From: Isoetes taiwanensis
Lineage: Eukaryota; Streptophyta; Lycopodiopsida; Isoetales; Isoetaceae
Length of the DNA stretch: 64,000 bases
Assembly: GCA_021234155.1 (NCBI GenBank)
Contig: JAJEKV010000005.1
Coordinates: 17,470,089-17,534,088, forward strand
Direction: 5' to 3'
Each line of letters starts with the position of its first letter. Position 1 is the stretch's first letter. This document shows, piece after piece, positions 23,029-33,986 of this stretch. The translations under genes were made by a program, and so were the position numbers. Under the pieces are notes generated by a model. That model made no database searches. It was not told where the DNA came from and saw only the letters and a program-made list of their open reading frames with translations.

Positions 23029-23335
23029 AATCAGAGTTCCAAGTATGGCATCTTAGTACAAGTATGGCATCTTAGTGGTGAGTTTTGGAGCATGTGAAAA
23101 CCTCCTGATAGGAAGTACTTCAACTTCAGATTCCTCTGGAAAGTCAGGATCAGACTCGGGCTCAGAGGGCATGTTATCTGCAAAGGCATCTGCTACACCT
23201 TCTGTATCAGAATTCTTTCATGGCTTGCATGGGGTCTGTGGAGACATTGTGAGTGTTCGACCCAAACTGAAATCATGTTCATTGAAGCTTACGCTCCTCC
23301 GCACAATCATTTTCTTTGTACCCGGTATGTACAAC

Positions 23336-25453
23336 TTATACCCTTTGGTTGTATCGCCATATCCCAACAAACATGCAAGGTGTAGCTCGTGCAGGTAACT
23401 CATCCTTAGAGACATGAGTGTAGGCTGTGCAGCCGAAGATTCTAAGGCCTTCAACCGTGGGTTTCTTTCCTGTCCATGCCTCCTCTGGAACAGATGCTGG
23501 TACCGCCTTGGTTGGAACTTTATTGATAATATAAACTACTGTATTTACAGCCTCCGCCCAGAACCTGTAGTCAATACCTTTGCACAAAATCATTGATCTG
23601 ACACTCTCCAGAACTGTCCGATTCTTACTCTCTACAATACCATTCTGCTGGTGTTCATATGCAACTGAAGTCTCATGTCTGATACCATGCTCGGTAAGAA
23701 AAGCAGCAAATTCATCATTAATAAACTCACCTCCTTTATCTGTTCCCATAGTCTTGACTTTCTTTTATTTAAAGGCTTCGGATGTGACTTTCCACTGTTT
23801 CTGACTTGTGTGCCATAAAAAAACCCAATTCATTCTGGTATAATCATCAATTATGAGCAAGAAGAATCTGGAGCCCCCTATAGACTTCAAGCGGGCAGGA
23901 CCCCATACATCCATATGGACAATTTCTAAAGGATTGCTGGCTCGAGCAGCCTTTGCTTTCTTGTAAGCCTTCCGATGCAATTTGCCCAAGGCACACCCCT
24001 CACAAATCCCTTTCGGAGCATTGATCTTAGGAAGATCTTTAACAAACTGCTGATTTTTCATTTTCTGCAGCACCCTAAAGTTGGCATGGCCCAACCTTTC
24101 ATGCCAAACTTGGTTGAGATCAGTGCATCTAGCACTCAAGGCAACATGCTGATCCCTGCACCAACTTAACTTATAAAGTGTGCCTTTCCTGACGCTCTTA
24201 GCTAGGACAATATCCTCTTTGTTTCGTATTATGCATTGGCCATTGCCAAATGTGACAAAAAGAGAGGCATCATCCATTTTAGAGACTGACAAAAGATTAA
24301 CTTCTAGTTCAGGAACAAACAGGGTATCTTCAAGATCAACACATCCAGTAGGCAAAATCCAATTATAGCAATTGCCCATGCCTTTGATATCCAGTTTGCC
24401 TTTACCAATCTTCACCTTTGAGTTGCTGCTATACTCAGTCAATCCCTGTCTAAATACACTCCCTTTGGCTGTCATGTGGTCACTGGCCCCCAAGTCCAAA
24501 TACCAAATCCCGTGGGTTACGTCAGCTATCATACCAAAGCAGGATCCTGACCACGGATCATCTTCACCTTCACGCACTATTTGTTTGATCTTCTCTAGGA
24601 AATCGATGACTTTCTGAATTACAAGGACAAAGACAAGGCAAAGCATTTCCCAAACCGTCTGTCTCAGGGATTTGCTTCTCGGTAAAGCTTGAACCATGAA
24701 TGCTCTTGATGCTGAAACCAAAGAGTCACTGCTAGAATCATCAGTTCCCCTGGAATCACTGCTGTCCTCCTTAGCTGCTTTGTGTCCATAAGCAAATCTC
24801 TCAGGCTTTCTCTCAGGTTTTCTCGATCTTTTGACATTATTCTTTTCCACTTCTTTAGATATTTTCTTCCTTTTGCTTGGCTCTGGACAATCTCAAGCAA
24901 TATGTCCTACCTTATTACAATTGAAGCACGGCATGCCCACTCCAATTGGACATGTTCTGATGATCCATTCAGGTTCTTTACATCGAAATACGATGAAGGC
25001 AATCCCAGTGCTCCTACTACCAGATCATCTTCTAGCCACTTTTCCATCCCCTGTAATTGAAGAGCTGCAGATTTAATCCTTGAAATATACTCGTCTCCTG
25101 AGACACAATCTTTCAACTTCGTGGTAAAGGTTACGGAGTACAAATTCGCCTGCTGAGAGAAGTGCCTCTTCCGTAGATCTTTGACAATTGCTCCCGTGCT
25201 TCTTTGGCAGTGCTAGCTGCTTCAACCTGTGCTATCATAGTATCATCGCATCATTTTGATTTCTGGCCTCCCAATCTCGTTGGAGCCATTTCAAGAGAGC
25301 TTGTCTCTCTGCATCATTCCCTTCTCTGCCTTCAGTTGATGTTTCACCTTTAACCACTTGAGCTGCAGTTGCCTTCGGAGCTGATAGCACTGGTCTTGGC
25401 TCATCTCCGAAAACCACATGCCAGAGTCCCTTCTCTGACAATTTGCCTCGCAC
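23336..25453 (-). pseudogene. Copia gag-protease-integrase remnant
   Basis: Gag frames lie at 25453-25235 and 25143-24907 (YISRIKSAALQLQGMEKWL, UBN2-type gag). The CCHC knuckle CFNCNKVGHIA-stop-DC is at about 24930-24890, with a TGA inside the knuckle. The 361-residue frame 24850-23765 has the protease region with DLGASDHM, where the usual catalytic DSG reads DLG. It continues with the pre-integrase HERLGHANF and Cys pair CEGC, and integrase EIVHMDVWGP with IIDDYTR. After a frame break, 23749-23336 carries GTDKGGEF and YEHQQNGIVESKNRTV. Downstream only an acidic linker (SEPESDPDFPEE) remains before the LTR. Stops, a frameshift and a changed protease site mean it cannot act alone. Confidence 0.9.
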
Positions 25454-25564
25454 CTTTATAAATCAATAAAAGGCATTAGCATGCATTATTATCTCAATTC
25501 TCCCCATCTCTGTCTGGCCGAGATCAACAATCCAACTCCAGAGGATTGACCGGCTCTGATATCA

Positions 25565-25783
25565 TATTAGAGACTGAGAAGAAATACCATCCAAAAAAGC
25601 ATCGATCTATTCAAAGAACTCCGCTTTATACATCTTAGGCGGTGTATCCATTTATGGACCTCACTGCATTGCTTGATTGATGGAGCAAGCTCCTTAACTT
25701 CTGGAATTCTAGAAATAGTTAACTCTATTTTGACTGAACCCTAACAACCAGACGTCACATGACTAAAAGTCATATTTGTTACA
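25565..25783 (-). repeat. Copia 5' LTR
   Basis: 219 bp, direct copy of 22810-23028, adjoining the primer binding site on its left side in window orientation. Confidence 0.9.
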
Positions 25784-25844
25784 ATATCATAGTTCTAATA
25801 CATTCATATTCTTCTTTCATTCATCTAGCAATCCAGCATATTAG

Positions 25845-25930
25845 AAGATGTAGTTTCCTTGCAAAGGGGAATGGAGCCCAATATACCAAAAGATGTAGTT
25901 TTCGTGCAAAGGGGAATTGAGCCCGTAACA
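25845..25930. repeat. ~50-bp imperfect tandem duplication
   Basis: AGATGTAGTTTCCTTGCAAA followed by GGGGAATGGAGCCC is repeated immediately as AGATGTAGTTTTCGTGCAAA and GGGGAATTGAGCCC, between the Copia element and the LINE remnant. Confidence 0.75.
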
Positions 25931-25960
25931 AGCGAACTTAAAGAAAAGGTTAGATTAACT

Positions 25961-26650
25961 CTAATTTTTTCTCTGTCGAAGGTGTTTTTTCTCTATTGAA
26001 CGGGGTTCATGTATACATAAAGCAAGACATTCCTGGTTTAGAAAGTTTATGAGCTGCCTTAAAAGTGTTGGATCCTTGGAAAGATAATGGTATCTTCCTC
26101 TTATTTTATTGTGTGTTGGAGACAAGAAGATAACCTTTTCTTCTAATTCCACCATCCCTAAGTTGCACATTTGACAAATGCCCTTGGCCAGAGCTCCAAT
26201 CTCTAACCGATGAGAGGAGATACGGAACTATCCCAAGTCCTGAGGTTATGTGGCAATGGGTATATAAGCATCCAGGGCGTCGAAGCAAAACCATCTCTAA
26301 ATGTACTCAAGAAATTGTCCTTGTAGAATTGTCTTTTGGTAAATTTCTTTCGAAGATGTCCACTTGTCTGCCACATACATGTGTCTTACATCATGACGAA
26401 TACCTCACGACATTTCATAGCGAGCGAGTGGTTAATATATGGAGCCCCTTGAATTGGTTCCATTCTTCTTCTTGAGATCAGGTATCTAAACATACAAAGC
26501 GAGTGGTTAACCAAAGTATTGACAAATGAATTTAATGTTCACATCATAAAAATGCCTCTCGAAGCATTGTCTGAAGGTGAAGATCATCACCTTGGCTTTC
26601 TGCAAATTTACTTGCAACTCTCCTTCTTTGCAAAAGGCATCTAAAGGCAA
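25961..26650 (-). pseudogene. LINE ORF2 C-terminal remnant
   Basis: Minus-strand translation near 26643-26578 gives FCKEGELQVNLQKAKVMIF, matching the conserved block after the YADD box in LINE reverse transcriptases. After several frame breaks, 26170-25961 gives CQMCNLGMVELEEKVIF and IRGRYHYL...LINFLNQECLALCI. This is the usual end of such proteins: Cys pair, VEDE-H-like stretch, IRxRY, NQ...LA. Heavily decayed; tail not identified. Confidence 0.7.
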
Positions 26651-26859
26651 GGAAAATTAAGACCACATTAGGATTGAGCAGGTTTGGAATGCACTCTTGA
26701 GCTAGAAGGACACGTCACTTTCTCTGGCCATTTTCCAACCATTTTAAATCTGCCCGAGACATTCTTATAAAGAGTGAAAACACACACACCCCAACATTTG
26801 GTCCACGGCTGAAAACAACAGTAAAAACAAAATACGAGTTGTTTTTTTGAAGATTTGGA

Positions 26860-27110
26860 AAAAACCTACACGTAGTTATATGAGGGTGTGGTTTTCTAAG
26901 GATATGTTGTAGTTTTTCTTAAGGATATGTAGTTTTTTTTGTAAAGAATGGGTGGTTTCTTAAGGAGGTGTAGTCTCTTATTTAAGGATGTGTTGTTTTC
27001 GCAGGCAGTATGGTTTTTTGAAGGGATGTTTTTTTTAAGGTGTTGTTTTTTAAGGTAGTTTTTTTGAGGTGTGGTTTTTTAAGGTTTTCTAAGAATCCGT
27101 GTATGACCAA
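26860..27110. repeat. Degenerate T/G-rich repeat
   Basis: Loose repeats of TTAAGGATGTGTTGTTTT-like units, about 25-40 bp each. No coding content. Similar ACTACGTGTTGTTTTTG phrases occur at 38.0-38.1 and 39.6-39.8 kb, so a dispersed repeat family may be involved. Confidence 0.5.
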
Positions 27111-27198
27111 GTTGTCCACATGCCATTACTGCCACAAAATGGCAGCATTCAATAGTTATATATGCTTGACACACTTCACTAGCATTTGACCTCAAACA

Positions 27199-27638
27199 TG
27201 CTACCTAGGCTCCAACATACAAGGTGGCTCAAACATGCCAAGGTGGCTCCAACATGGCAACTAGGCTTCAATATGCCAAGGTGGCTCAAACATGCCACCT
27301 AGAATCCAACATGCCAAGATGACTCAAACATGCCAAGGTGGCTCAAACATGACACCTAGGCTCCGACATGCCAAGGTGGCTCAAACATGCCAAGGTTGCT
27401 CCAACATGGCACCTAGTCTCCGACATACCACGGTGGCTCAAACATGCCACCTAGGCTCCAACATGCCAAGGTGACTCAAACATGCCATGCGAGCTCCAAC
27501 ATGCCACCTAAGCCCAAACATGCCAAGGTGGATCAAACATGCCATGCGGGATCCAACATGCCAAGGTGGCTCAAACATGCCACCTAGGCTCCAACATGCC
27601 AAGGTGGCTCCAACATTCCACCTAGGCTCCAACATGCC
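27199..27638. repeat. 19-bp minisatellite, left part
   Basis: Units of 19 bp alternate between GGCTCCAACATGCCAAGGT and GGCTCAAACATGCCACCTA, with many point variants. The array stops exactly at the LTR retrotransposon and resumes at 30892. The two parts were one array before insertion. The many ORFs on both strands repeat every 57 nt and are artefacts. Confidence 0.95.
27634..27638. other. 5-bp target-site duplication (ATGCC), left
   Basis: ATGCC directly precedes the 5' LTR (TGTAGTG) and is found again at 30892-30896 right after the 3' LTR (GGATTACA). It comes from the minisatellite unit. Confidence 0.9.
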
Positions 27639-28669
27639 TGTAGTGTGGTTTACTTATTCATATTTTGACATTTTGCACTAAATGGTCAGATTTGATGTAT
27701 GTTTGATGATTTATCTGTTGAAGTTGGAGAAGATACTGTATTTATTGTATATTTTGGTGTGGGCACTTGTAATTGGACTTGAAGGTGTATAAAAGTCCCT
27801 TTTAATGGTTGAATATTTGATGAGGTGGCATGATCTCAAAAGGCATGTTGGTTATTGAAGATCTAATGGTGAAGATTGCTTGAAGATGAATGGTCAAGAT
27901 TTGATGTGTAAGTTTAAGAGGAGGGGCACGTCTCCTCATTCTCTCACTCACTCTTGCTCTTGAAAGGAGATTATCTATTGTAGAGTGCATCTTCCATGGA
28001 AGAAATAAATGAAAATGATGAGGATGAACCTCCTGATTTACGAGCATGTGATTTGTATGTGATTATTCAACTTCAGAATTTTTGCTTGATTTCTTGCTAC
28101 TAGAATGGGATGGATGGATTGAGGGATCCCGGAGGTGTGATCCCGAGGGGATTTCCCGAGAGGATCGGGATCCCCCTTATCACAAGATAATCGCACAAAA
28201 AACTGAACCCTTATAGGGAAAATCAGGGAAGTTTTTGTGTGGGTTTTTCTTGCTCGATTCTCCTCCAAATCGGATGGCGCTTGTGCTAGGGTGGTCGGAA
28301 TCAGTGGGAGGATAGGATCAGGTATCAGCGGAGGAGGAAGGAGGGCGAGCGCCGCAGCGATGGCGCTGCCCCAATCTTGCCAAAAAATGGCCTACGAACT
28401 GCGCAGTAGCCTTTAACTGTGCAGTTAACGGCGGGATCCCCAATCTTGCCAAAAAATGGCCTACGAACTGCGCAGTAGCCTTTAACTGTGCAGTTAACGG
28501 CGGGATCTCGTCCTCCGGGATCACACGTCCTCCCCGGATGCCGTCCTCCGGGATCACACCTCCGGGATCCCTCAATCCAGGGTAAGATTATCCTGAGCCG
28601 GGATGCAATCCATTGCATATATTTTGCAAGCTGCTTCTGCTTTGGTCCTTTCTTTCTGGATGGATTACA
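27639..28669 (+). repeat. 5' LTR, split by an inserted element
   Basis: The U3 part has a TATA-like GTATAAAAGTCCC (about 27787-27799) and a polyadenylation-like AATAAATGAAAA (about 28004) downstream. The sequence is interrupted at GGGATG (28107-28112) by the inverted-repeat element and resumes at 28600. Confidence 0.9.
28113..28599. mobile_element. 487-bp inverted-repeat (MITE-like) insertion in the 5' LTR
   Basis: Absent from the 3' LTR, so its limits are exact. GGGATG is present on both sides (28107-28112 and 28600-28605) and once in the empty site (30822-30827), consistent with a 6-bp target duplication. Near the ends lie inverted copies of TGGATTGAGGGATCCCGGAG plus GTGTGATCCCG; the right one is about 20 bp inside the edge. 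Inside, a 69-bp unit starting CCCCAATCTTGCC is duplicated in tandem (28369-28506). No transposase frame is present. The superfamily is not determined. Confidence 0.8.
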
Positions 28670-30353
28670 TAAAGTGGTGCGTTTGCCGGGAGAAGCAGCA
28701 TTCTATTAGCATTATATTCAAGAAAACAACCTTCACCATTAAATCACCAGCGCTGGAAATATCTTGCAGAAGTTCAGAATATTTGTATTGGTATTGCTTC
28801 TTTCAAACTCAAACAAGAGATGCAACATAGAGGTAAGGATTTGATTTTTAAGCAGACGAAAATATACTTGAAGATAAAAACGATCTGTTCTTCCTTTGCC
28901 TGGCCAGTAAAGCTTGAACAGAATGCATGTGAATGCTTAAAACTTGTTGTGGATTTCTACTGTAAACAGAAGAAGGAAACTGTAAGGTTCATTCAAAATT
29001 CATATTCTCATAAACAAATGCTTGTATATATCTCTGTGCAAGACAAATTATCCACATCCTGTGCAAAATAAATCTTAATGCTATTGCTTCGTCTATAGTC
29101 TGTTAAATCGTGCTTCAACCCGTGTGCAATCCCTGTGCAAAACCCAGATTTACTCAAAAGCTACTGTTACCATAGCCAAACCCTGCTAAAAGTTTCATAT
29201 CCATTTCCCTTTTATCAGATTTGAATTCCTATAGCATGCCGTTGGCTACAGCCATAGCCTCACCCTGAACCGCCATCTCTAATCACGGACCTGCAAGACA
29301 AAATCCGACCCTAATCATCTCCTGCAGCCGCCAGATCTATCCTCTGTTTGCCTCAGACCTATGCTTGCAGAAGATGAACACAGAAAGGATGCCGGATTTC
29401 TGCCACGCCCTAACTGCCCGGCCGCGCACAGATCCGATGCCCTAAACCTGGCCGCCTGTTCGTAGCAAGGAAAAAAAAAAGGAAATGAAAAGAAAAAAAT
29501 CAAGAATGATCGAAAGCAGGTTATAGGAAAAGTCAAAATTTTTTGCCTCATAGTAGTGCATATGGCATGATGGATAAATTATGTGGCTATCAACTGCTAG
29601 ATCATGAGTTCAAGTCCAGGTGAGGACATGCTTTTCTCCAACATACATTTGTGTATTATTGAAGATAGCTTTTTGAAAACCAAATCCTAGCATCACATGG
29701 AACATAATATTTTTGAAGATGTTATCTGCAAGAGATGGATATCCCATATATTTATTCCTCAGAGAAGTTATAAAAACCCCAAAATCTTTGAAGACCAAAT
29801 GATGTTGAAGCCATTATCTATTGTTGGAAGACCGTGTTCTCTCAAGATATTTGAAGTTCAAGTATTATGTTGAACATTCTCTAAGTCAAGTATGAAGATG
29901 AAGACACATTGGTTGGTATTTTGCTTTTGCAATTTATGGAAGTCTAATATTTAAGTTATTCAATATTTGAAGGCATTTGTGGAAGTCGTACAAGTTTTTC
30001 TTTTATCTTTTCTTATGTTGTGGAGAGGGGATTGAGCGCCATACCAAGGCAGAAGAGCGAGGGTGCCACTGACCTGGATGGGACTTGCCACCTTTGAAGT
30101 GATTACATTTATACGAAGCCATAGAATCGCCGATTGAGGCAATGGTGTTAGAGTTTTTAATTTTTATTTTCCTTGGAAGACTTCCAGAGATGCTTTTGAA
30201 GAACTGAAGACATTTGAATATTGGATTTTATTAAGTTGCAGTGCTATTTTTATAGACCAACTAGCTTGAGCGAGTTTGATATATGTTTGGAAGACTATGT
30301 TTTGATTGAAGAATTCATCGGGACGGACGATGAATACTCTTGGGGGGGAATAA
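28670..30353 (+). other. Non-coding interior of the LTR element
   Basis: No retroviral-type domain is found in any frame. The only sizeable plus frame (28820-29071, 83 codons) has no recognised similarity. Polypurine signal at 30339-30353. Confidence 0.7.
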
Positions 30354-30891
30354 TGTAGTGTGGTTTACTTATTCATATTTTGACATTTTGCACTAAATGG
30401 TCAGATTTGATGTATGTTTGATGATTTATCTGTTGAAGTTGGAGAAGATACTGTATTTATTGTATATTTTGGTGTGGGCACTTGTAATTGGACTTGAAGG
30501 TGTATAAAAGTCCCTTTTAATGGTTGAATATTTGATGAGGTGGCATGATCTCAAAAGGCATGTTGGTTATTGAAGATCTAATGGTGAAGATTGCTTGAAG
30601 ATGAATGGTCAAGATTTGATGTGTAAGTTTAAGAGGAGGGGCACGTCTCCTCATTCTCTCACTCACTCTTGCTCTTGAAAGGAGATTATCTATTGTAGAG
30701 TGCATCTTCCATGGAAGAAATAAATGAAAATGATGAGGATGAACCTCCTGATTTACGAGCATGTGATTTGTATGTGATTATTCAACTTCAGAATTTTTGC
30801 TTGATTTCTTGCTACTAGAATGGGATGCAATCCATTGCATATATTTTGCAAGCTGCTTCTGCTTTGGTCCTTTCTTTCTGGATGGATTACA
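30354..30891 (+). repeat. 3' LTR, uninterrupted
   Basis: 538 bp from TGTAGTG to GGATTACA, followed by the ATGCC target duplication and the minisatellite. Serves as the reference for locating the insertion in the other LTR. Confidence 0.93.
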
Positions 30892-32480
30892 ATGCCAAGG
30901 TGGCTCCAACATGCCACCTAGGCACAAACATGGCAAGGTGGCTGAAACATGCCACCTAGGCTTCAACATATGCCACGTGGGCTCCAACATGCCACCTAGA
31001 CTCCAACATGCCACTTAGGCTCCAACGTGCCAAGGTGGCTAAAACATGCCACCTAGGTTCCAACATGCCACCTAGGTTCCAACATGCCACCTAGTCTCCA
31101 ACATGCCAAGATGGCTCAAACATGCCACCGGACTCCAACATGCAAGCTAGAATAAAACATGCCAAGGTGGCTCAAACATGCCACCAGGGCTCCAACATGC
31201 CAAGGTGGCTCAAACATGCCATGTAGGCTCCAACATGCCACCTAGGCTCCATCATGCCAAGGTGGCTCAAACATGCCACCTAGGCTCAAACATGCCAAGG
31301 TGGATACATGCAACACAGGCTCCAACATTCCACCTATAGGTTCCGACATGCCAAGGTGGCTCAAACATGCCACGCGGGTTCGAACATGCCACCTAGGCTC
31401 AAACATGCCATGCGCGCTCCAAGATGCCACCTTGGCTCCAACATGCCAAGGTGGCTCAAACATGCCACATGGGCTCCAACATGCCAAGGTGGCTTAAACA
31501 TGCCACCTAGGCTCAAACATGCCAAGATGGCTCAACCATGCCACACGGGCTCCAGCATGCCACCTAGGCTCAAACATGCCAAGGTGGCTCAAAGATGCCA
31601 CGTGGGCTCCAACATGCCACCTAGGCTCCAACATCCACCTAGGCTCAAACATGCCACGCAGGCTCCAACATGCCAAGGTGGCTCAAACATGCCATGCGTG
31701 CTCTAACATGCCACCTAGGTCTCCAATATGCCAAGCCGGGCTCCAACATGCCACCTAGGCCCAACGTGCCACCTAGGCTGCAAACATGCCAAGGTGGCTC
31801 AAACATGCCAATAGGCTCCAACATCCACCTAGGCTCAAACATGCCAAGGTGCCTCAAGCATGCCATGCAGGCTCCAACATGTCAACTAGGCTCAAACATG
31901 CCAAGGTGGCTCAAACATGCCACGTGGACTCCAACATGCCACCTAGGTGGCTCAAACATGCCACCTAGGCTCCAACATCCACCTAGCCTCAAACATGTCA
32001 AGGTGGCTCAAACATGCCACGTGGGCTCCAAAATGCCACCTCGGCTCCAACATGCGAAGGTAGCTCAAACATGCCACCTAGGCTCCAATATCGACCTACG
32101 CTTAAACATGCCAAGATGGCTCAAACATGCCAAGGTAGCTCAAACATGCCACATGGACTCAAACATGCCAAGATGGGCTAAACATGCCACGTGGGCTCCA
32201 ACATACAACTAGGCTCCAACATGCCACTTAGGCTTCAACATGCGAAGGTGGCTCAAACATGCCACCCATGTCAAACGTGCTAAGGTTGCTCAAACATGCC
32301 AATGTGGCTCAAACATGCCACGCGGGCTCCAACATGCCAAGATGGCTCAAATATGCCACCTAGGCTCAAACATGCCATGGTGGTTGAAACATGCCATGTG
32401 GGCTCCAACATGCCACCTAGGCTCCAACGTGCCAAGGTGGCTCAGGCATGCCACCTAGGCACCAATATGCCACCTAGGCA
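30892..32480. repeat. 19-bp minisatellite, right part
   Basis: About 84 further units with the same 19-bp alternation as 27199-27638. Together the two parts hold roughly one hundred units. The units fade out with CACCTAGGCACTCC near 32480. Because 19 is not a multiple of three, every frame on both strands stays open for long runs. Confidence 0.95.
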
Positions 32481-32489
32481 CTCCAAGCG

Positions 32490-33357
32490 GTGACATGGCA
32501 TGCCAACTAAGCAAGGCCAAGTTTTGACTAGGCCAAAAATGAAAAGATGTCCATCTTTGGTCTTTTCATTGGGTGATGTTGGCAAATTTTGGTTGATATG
32601 GCTAGATGGTGGTGATGTGGACATGATGACTAGGACTTTATGCAAGAAATATGATAACCTTTAAAAATTTTGGTAGAGGAGTTTGGCAAGGAATAGAATA
32701 GAGGGATCTTGAAGAACTTAAACGCTGACACCCTTCCCCAAATCGAACCAGGCCAGGACTTTGCCCAGCTTCCTCACCAGAGGGGAGAGGTCAGACCCCA
32801 GGAGACGGACTACAAAAAGGTTGCGGAGGTAGCCTTTCCTGCCAACGATCCTCCAGGAGGGCAAATGCCAATGCCCCGCCTCATGGAGCTCGGTTTCCCT
32901 ATCTGACCATTGAATCCACCGTTCAAGTAACCTGCTTCGAGTAAATTCAAAAAAATCCAAGATCCGTCTGGAAGAACTTATCAAACCGCGAAGCGTCCTG
33001 CGATCGACCGTGTAGAAACCCAAGTGTTTTGTCGTTCGAGCAGTACAAAGGCTCCGGAATGGAGATTTGACTTCGCCATGTCGTCCAGAATGGCAAATTT
33101 ACCCTAGGGACCAAGTCACACGGTCATTTTTGGCAACAAAAGAAACACGAACCTCTACATGGCAGAAGCCACCTCTTAGGCCAATTGACTACGAACGTGT
33201 TGGACATGAGCTACCTTGGCGCTTCTTAAAGAAAGGGTGGTCTTCTGCCCACGAAACTTGATCTCGAGGGTAATGTCGATGTTTTTGAGTCCATTGGCAG
33301 AGTCAGTTTATAGTTCCGGAGTGGGAGAGTTGCCCATCCATGGCCAAGGGCCTTTGG
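32490..33357. other. Unassigned, with a possible coding remnant
   Basis: Frames on both strands are open over 32709-33260. Minus-strand 33023-32718 and plus-strand 33067-33467 have protein-like composition but no recognised domain. The plus-strand frame runs into the left arm of the inverted repeat, so both may belong to one old element. Confidence 0.3.
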
Positions 33358-33986
33358 GAGAGGACCTTTGGGGCGAACTGCTTTCAGAAGGTTTTAAGGG
33401 TCCATCTTCTGGCGTCAATACCCTCCCTCTACGTGATGACATTGTGCAAGATCCTGGTCGAATCTAACTAGGATATGGCCTCCGAAATGTAAATCCTGTG
33501 TGTTGCTAGGTTGTTGAAGGGTTTACGTTATGGAGGTCGAGATTTAGTCGGTTGCACTTAGGACATGGTCAAGCAGCTGCAGTTAAAAACATGAAGCAAT
33601 AGGAACCGAAGGAATGGGGTTGGTTTGGATTTATTGGCCATCTCGAACGATCCCAAACAATTTTGCTACTGCAAAAGGCGCTCTTGGCTTCTATTTGCCA
33701 TTTTGGGAGGAGGATAAATCCAAACCCCATTCCGTCAATTCCTATTGCTTTTATTTTCAATTGCAGCTTCTCGGCCATGTCCCAAGTGCAATCGACTAAA
33801 ACTCGGCCTCCAAAATATAAACCCTTCAATAACCTAGCAACACACAGGGTTTAGGTTTCGGAGGCCATATCCTAGCCAGATTCGACCAGGATCTTGCACA
33901 ATCTCATCATGTAGAGGGAGGGTGTTGACGCCAGAAGACAGACCCTTAAAACCTTCCAGAAGCAGTTCACCCCAAAGGTCCTCCCC
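33358..33986. repeat. Large imperfect inverted repeat, arms ~275 bp
   Basis: The arm 33358-33637 is matched in inverse orientation by about 33714-33986, with a spacer of about 75 bp. Marker pairs are GAGGACCTTTGGGG against CCCCAAAGGTCCTC, and GGTTTGGATTTAT against ATAAATCCAAACC. Identity is high but imperfect, with several small indels. Translations of the arms (ELLSEGFKGPSSGVNTLPL and ELLLEGFKGLSSGVNTLPL) show they derive from the same coding-like sequence. A transcript would fold into a long hairpin. Confidence 0.88.

Larger units (their letters stand above)
22810..25783 (-). mobile_element. Copia LTR retrotransposon lacking RT and RNase H
   Basis: Two 219-bp direct LTRs (22810-23028 and 25565-25783) bound a 2.5-kb internal region. 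On the minus strand each LTR starts TGTAAC and ends CTCTAATA. TGATATCAGAGCC, a variant of the Met-tRNA primer site, follows directly at 25564-25552. Internal order: gag, zinc knuckle, protease, integrase, then about 300 bp of linker and the 3' LTR. The whole RT-RNase H part of pol is missing. By eye the LTRs differ at about nine positions (~4%), so the insertion is not recent. I could not find a matching target-site duplication. Confidence 0.92.
27639..30891 (+). mobile_element. Young non-autonomous LTR retrotransposon
   Basis: The LTRs are 538 bp (30354-30891) and 538 bp plus a 493-bp later insertion (27639-28669). Both start TGTAGTG and end GGATTACA, and apart from the insertion I see no difference between them. 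A primer-binding-like TGGTGCGTTTGCCGGGAG follows at 28675, resembling the TGGCGCCGTTGCC-type sites of Gypsy elements. The purine tract TTGGGGGGGAATAA lies just before the 3' LTR. The 1.68-kb interior (28670-30353) has no gag or pol similarity. This is the layout of a LARD/TRIM-like element that depends on another element's enzymes. ATGCC flanks both sides. Confidence 0.92.

Noticed and set aside
27802-30762. Identical 81-codon minus-strand ORF present twice (27802-28047, 30517-30762)
   Set aside because: It lies inside the two LTRs in antisense; identity reflects LTR identity, not a duplicated gene.
27199-32480. CRISPR-like array
   Set aside because: Units are contiguous 19-mers without unique spacers, in a plant-type genome; this is a minisatellite.
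27292-32493. Many long ORFs on both strands rich in Cys, His, Met, Pro
   Set aside because: They are frames through the 19-bp minisatellite, repeat every 57 nt and occur in all frames; no gene is implied.
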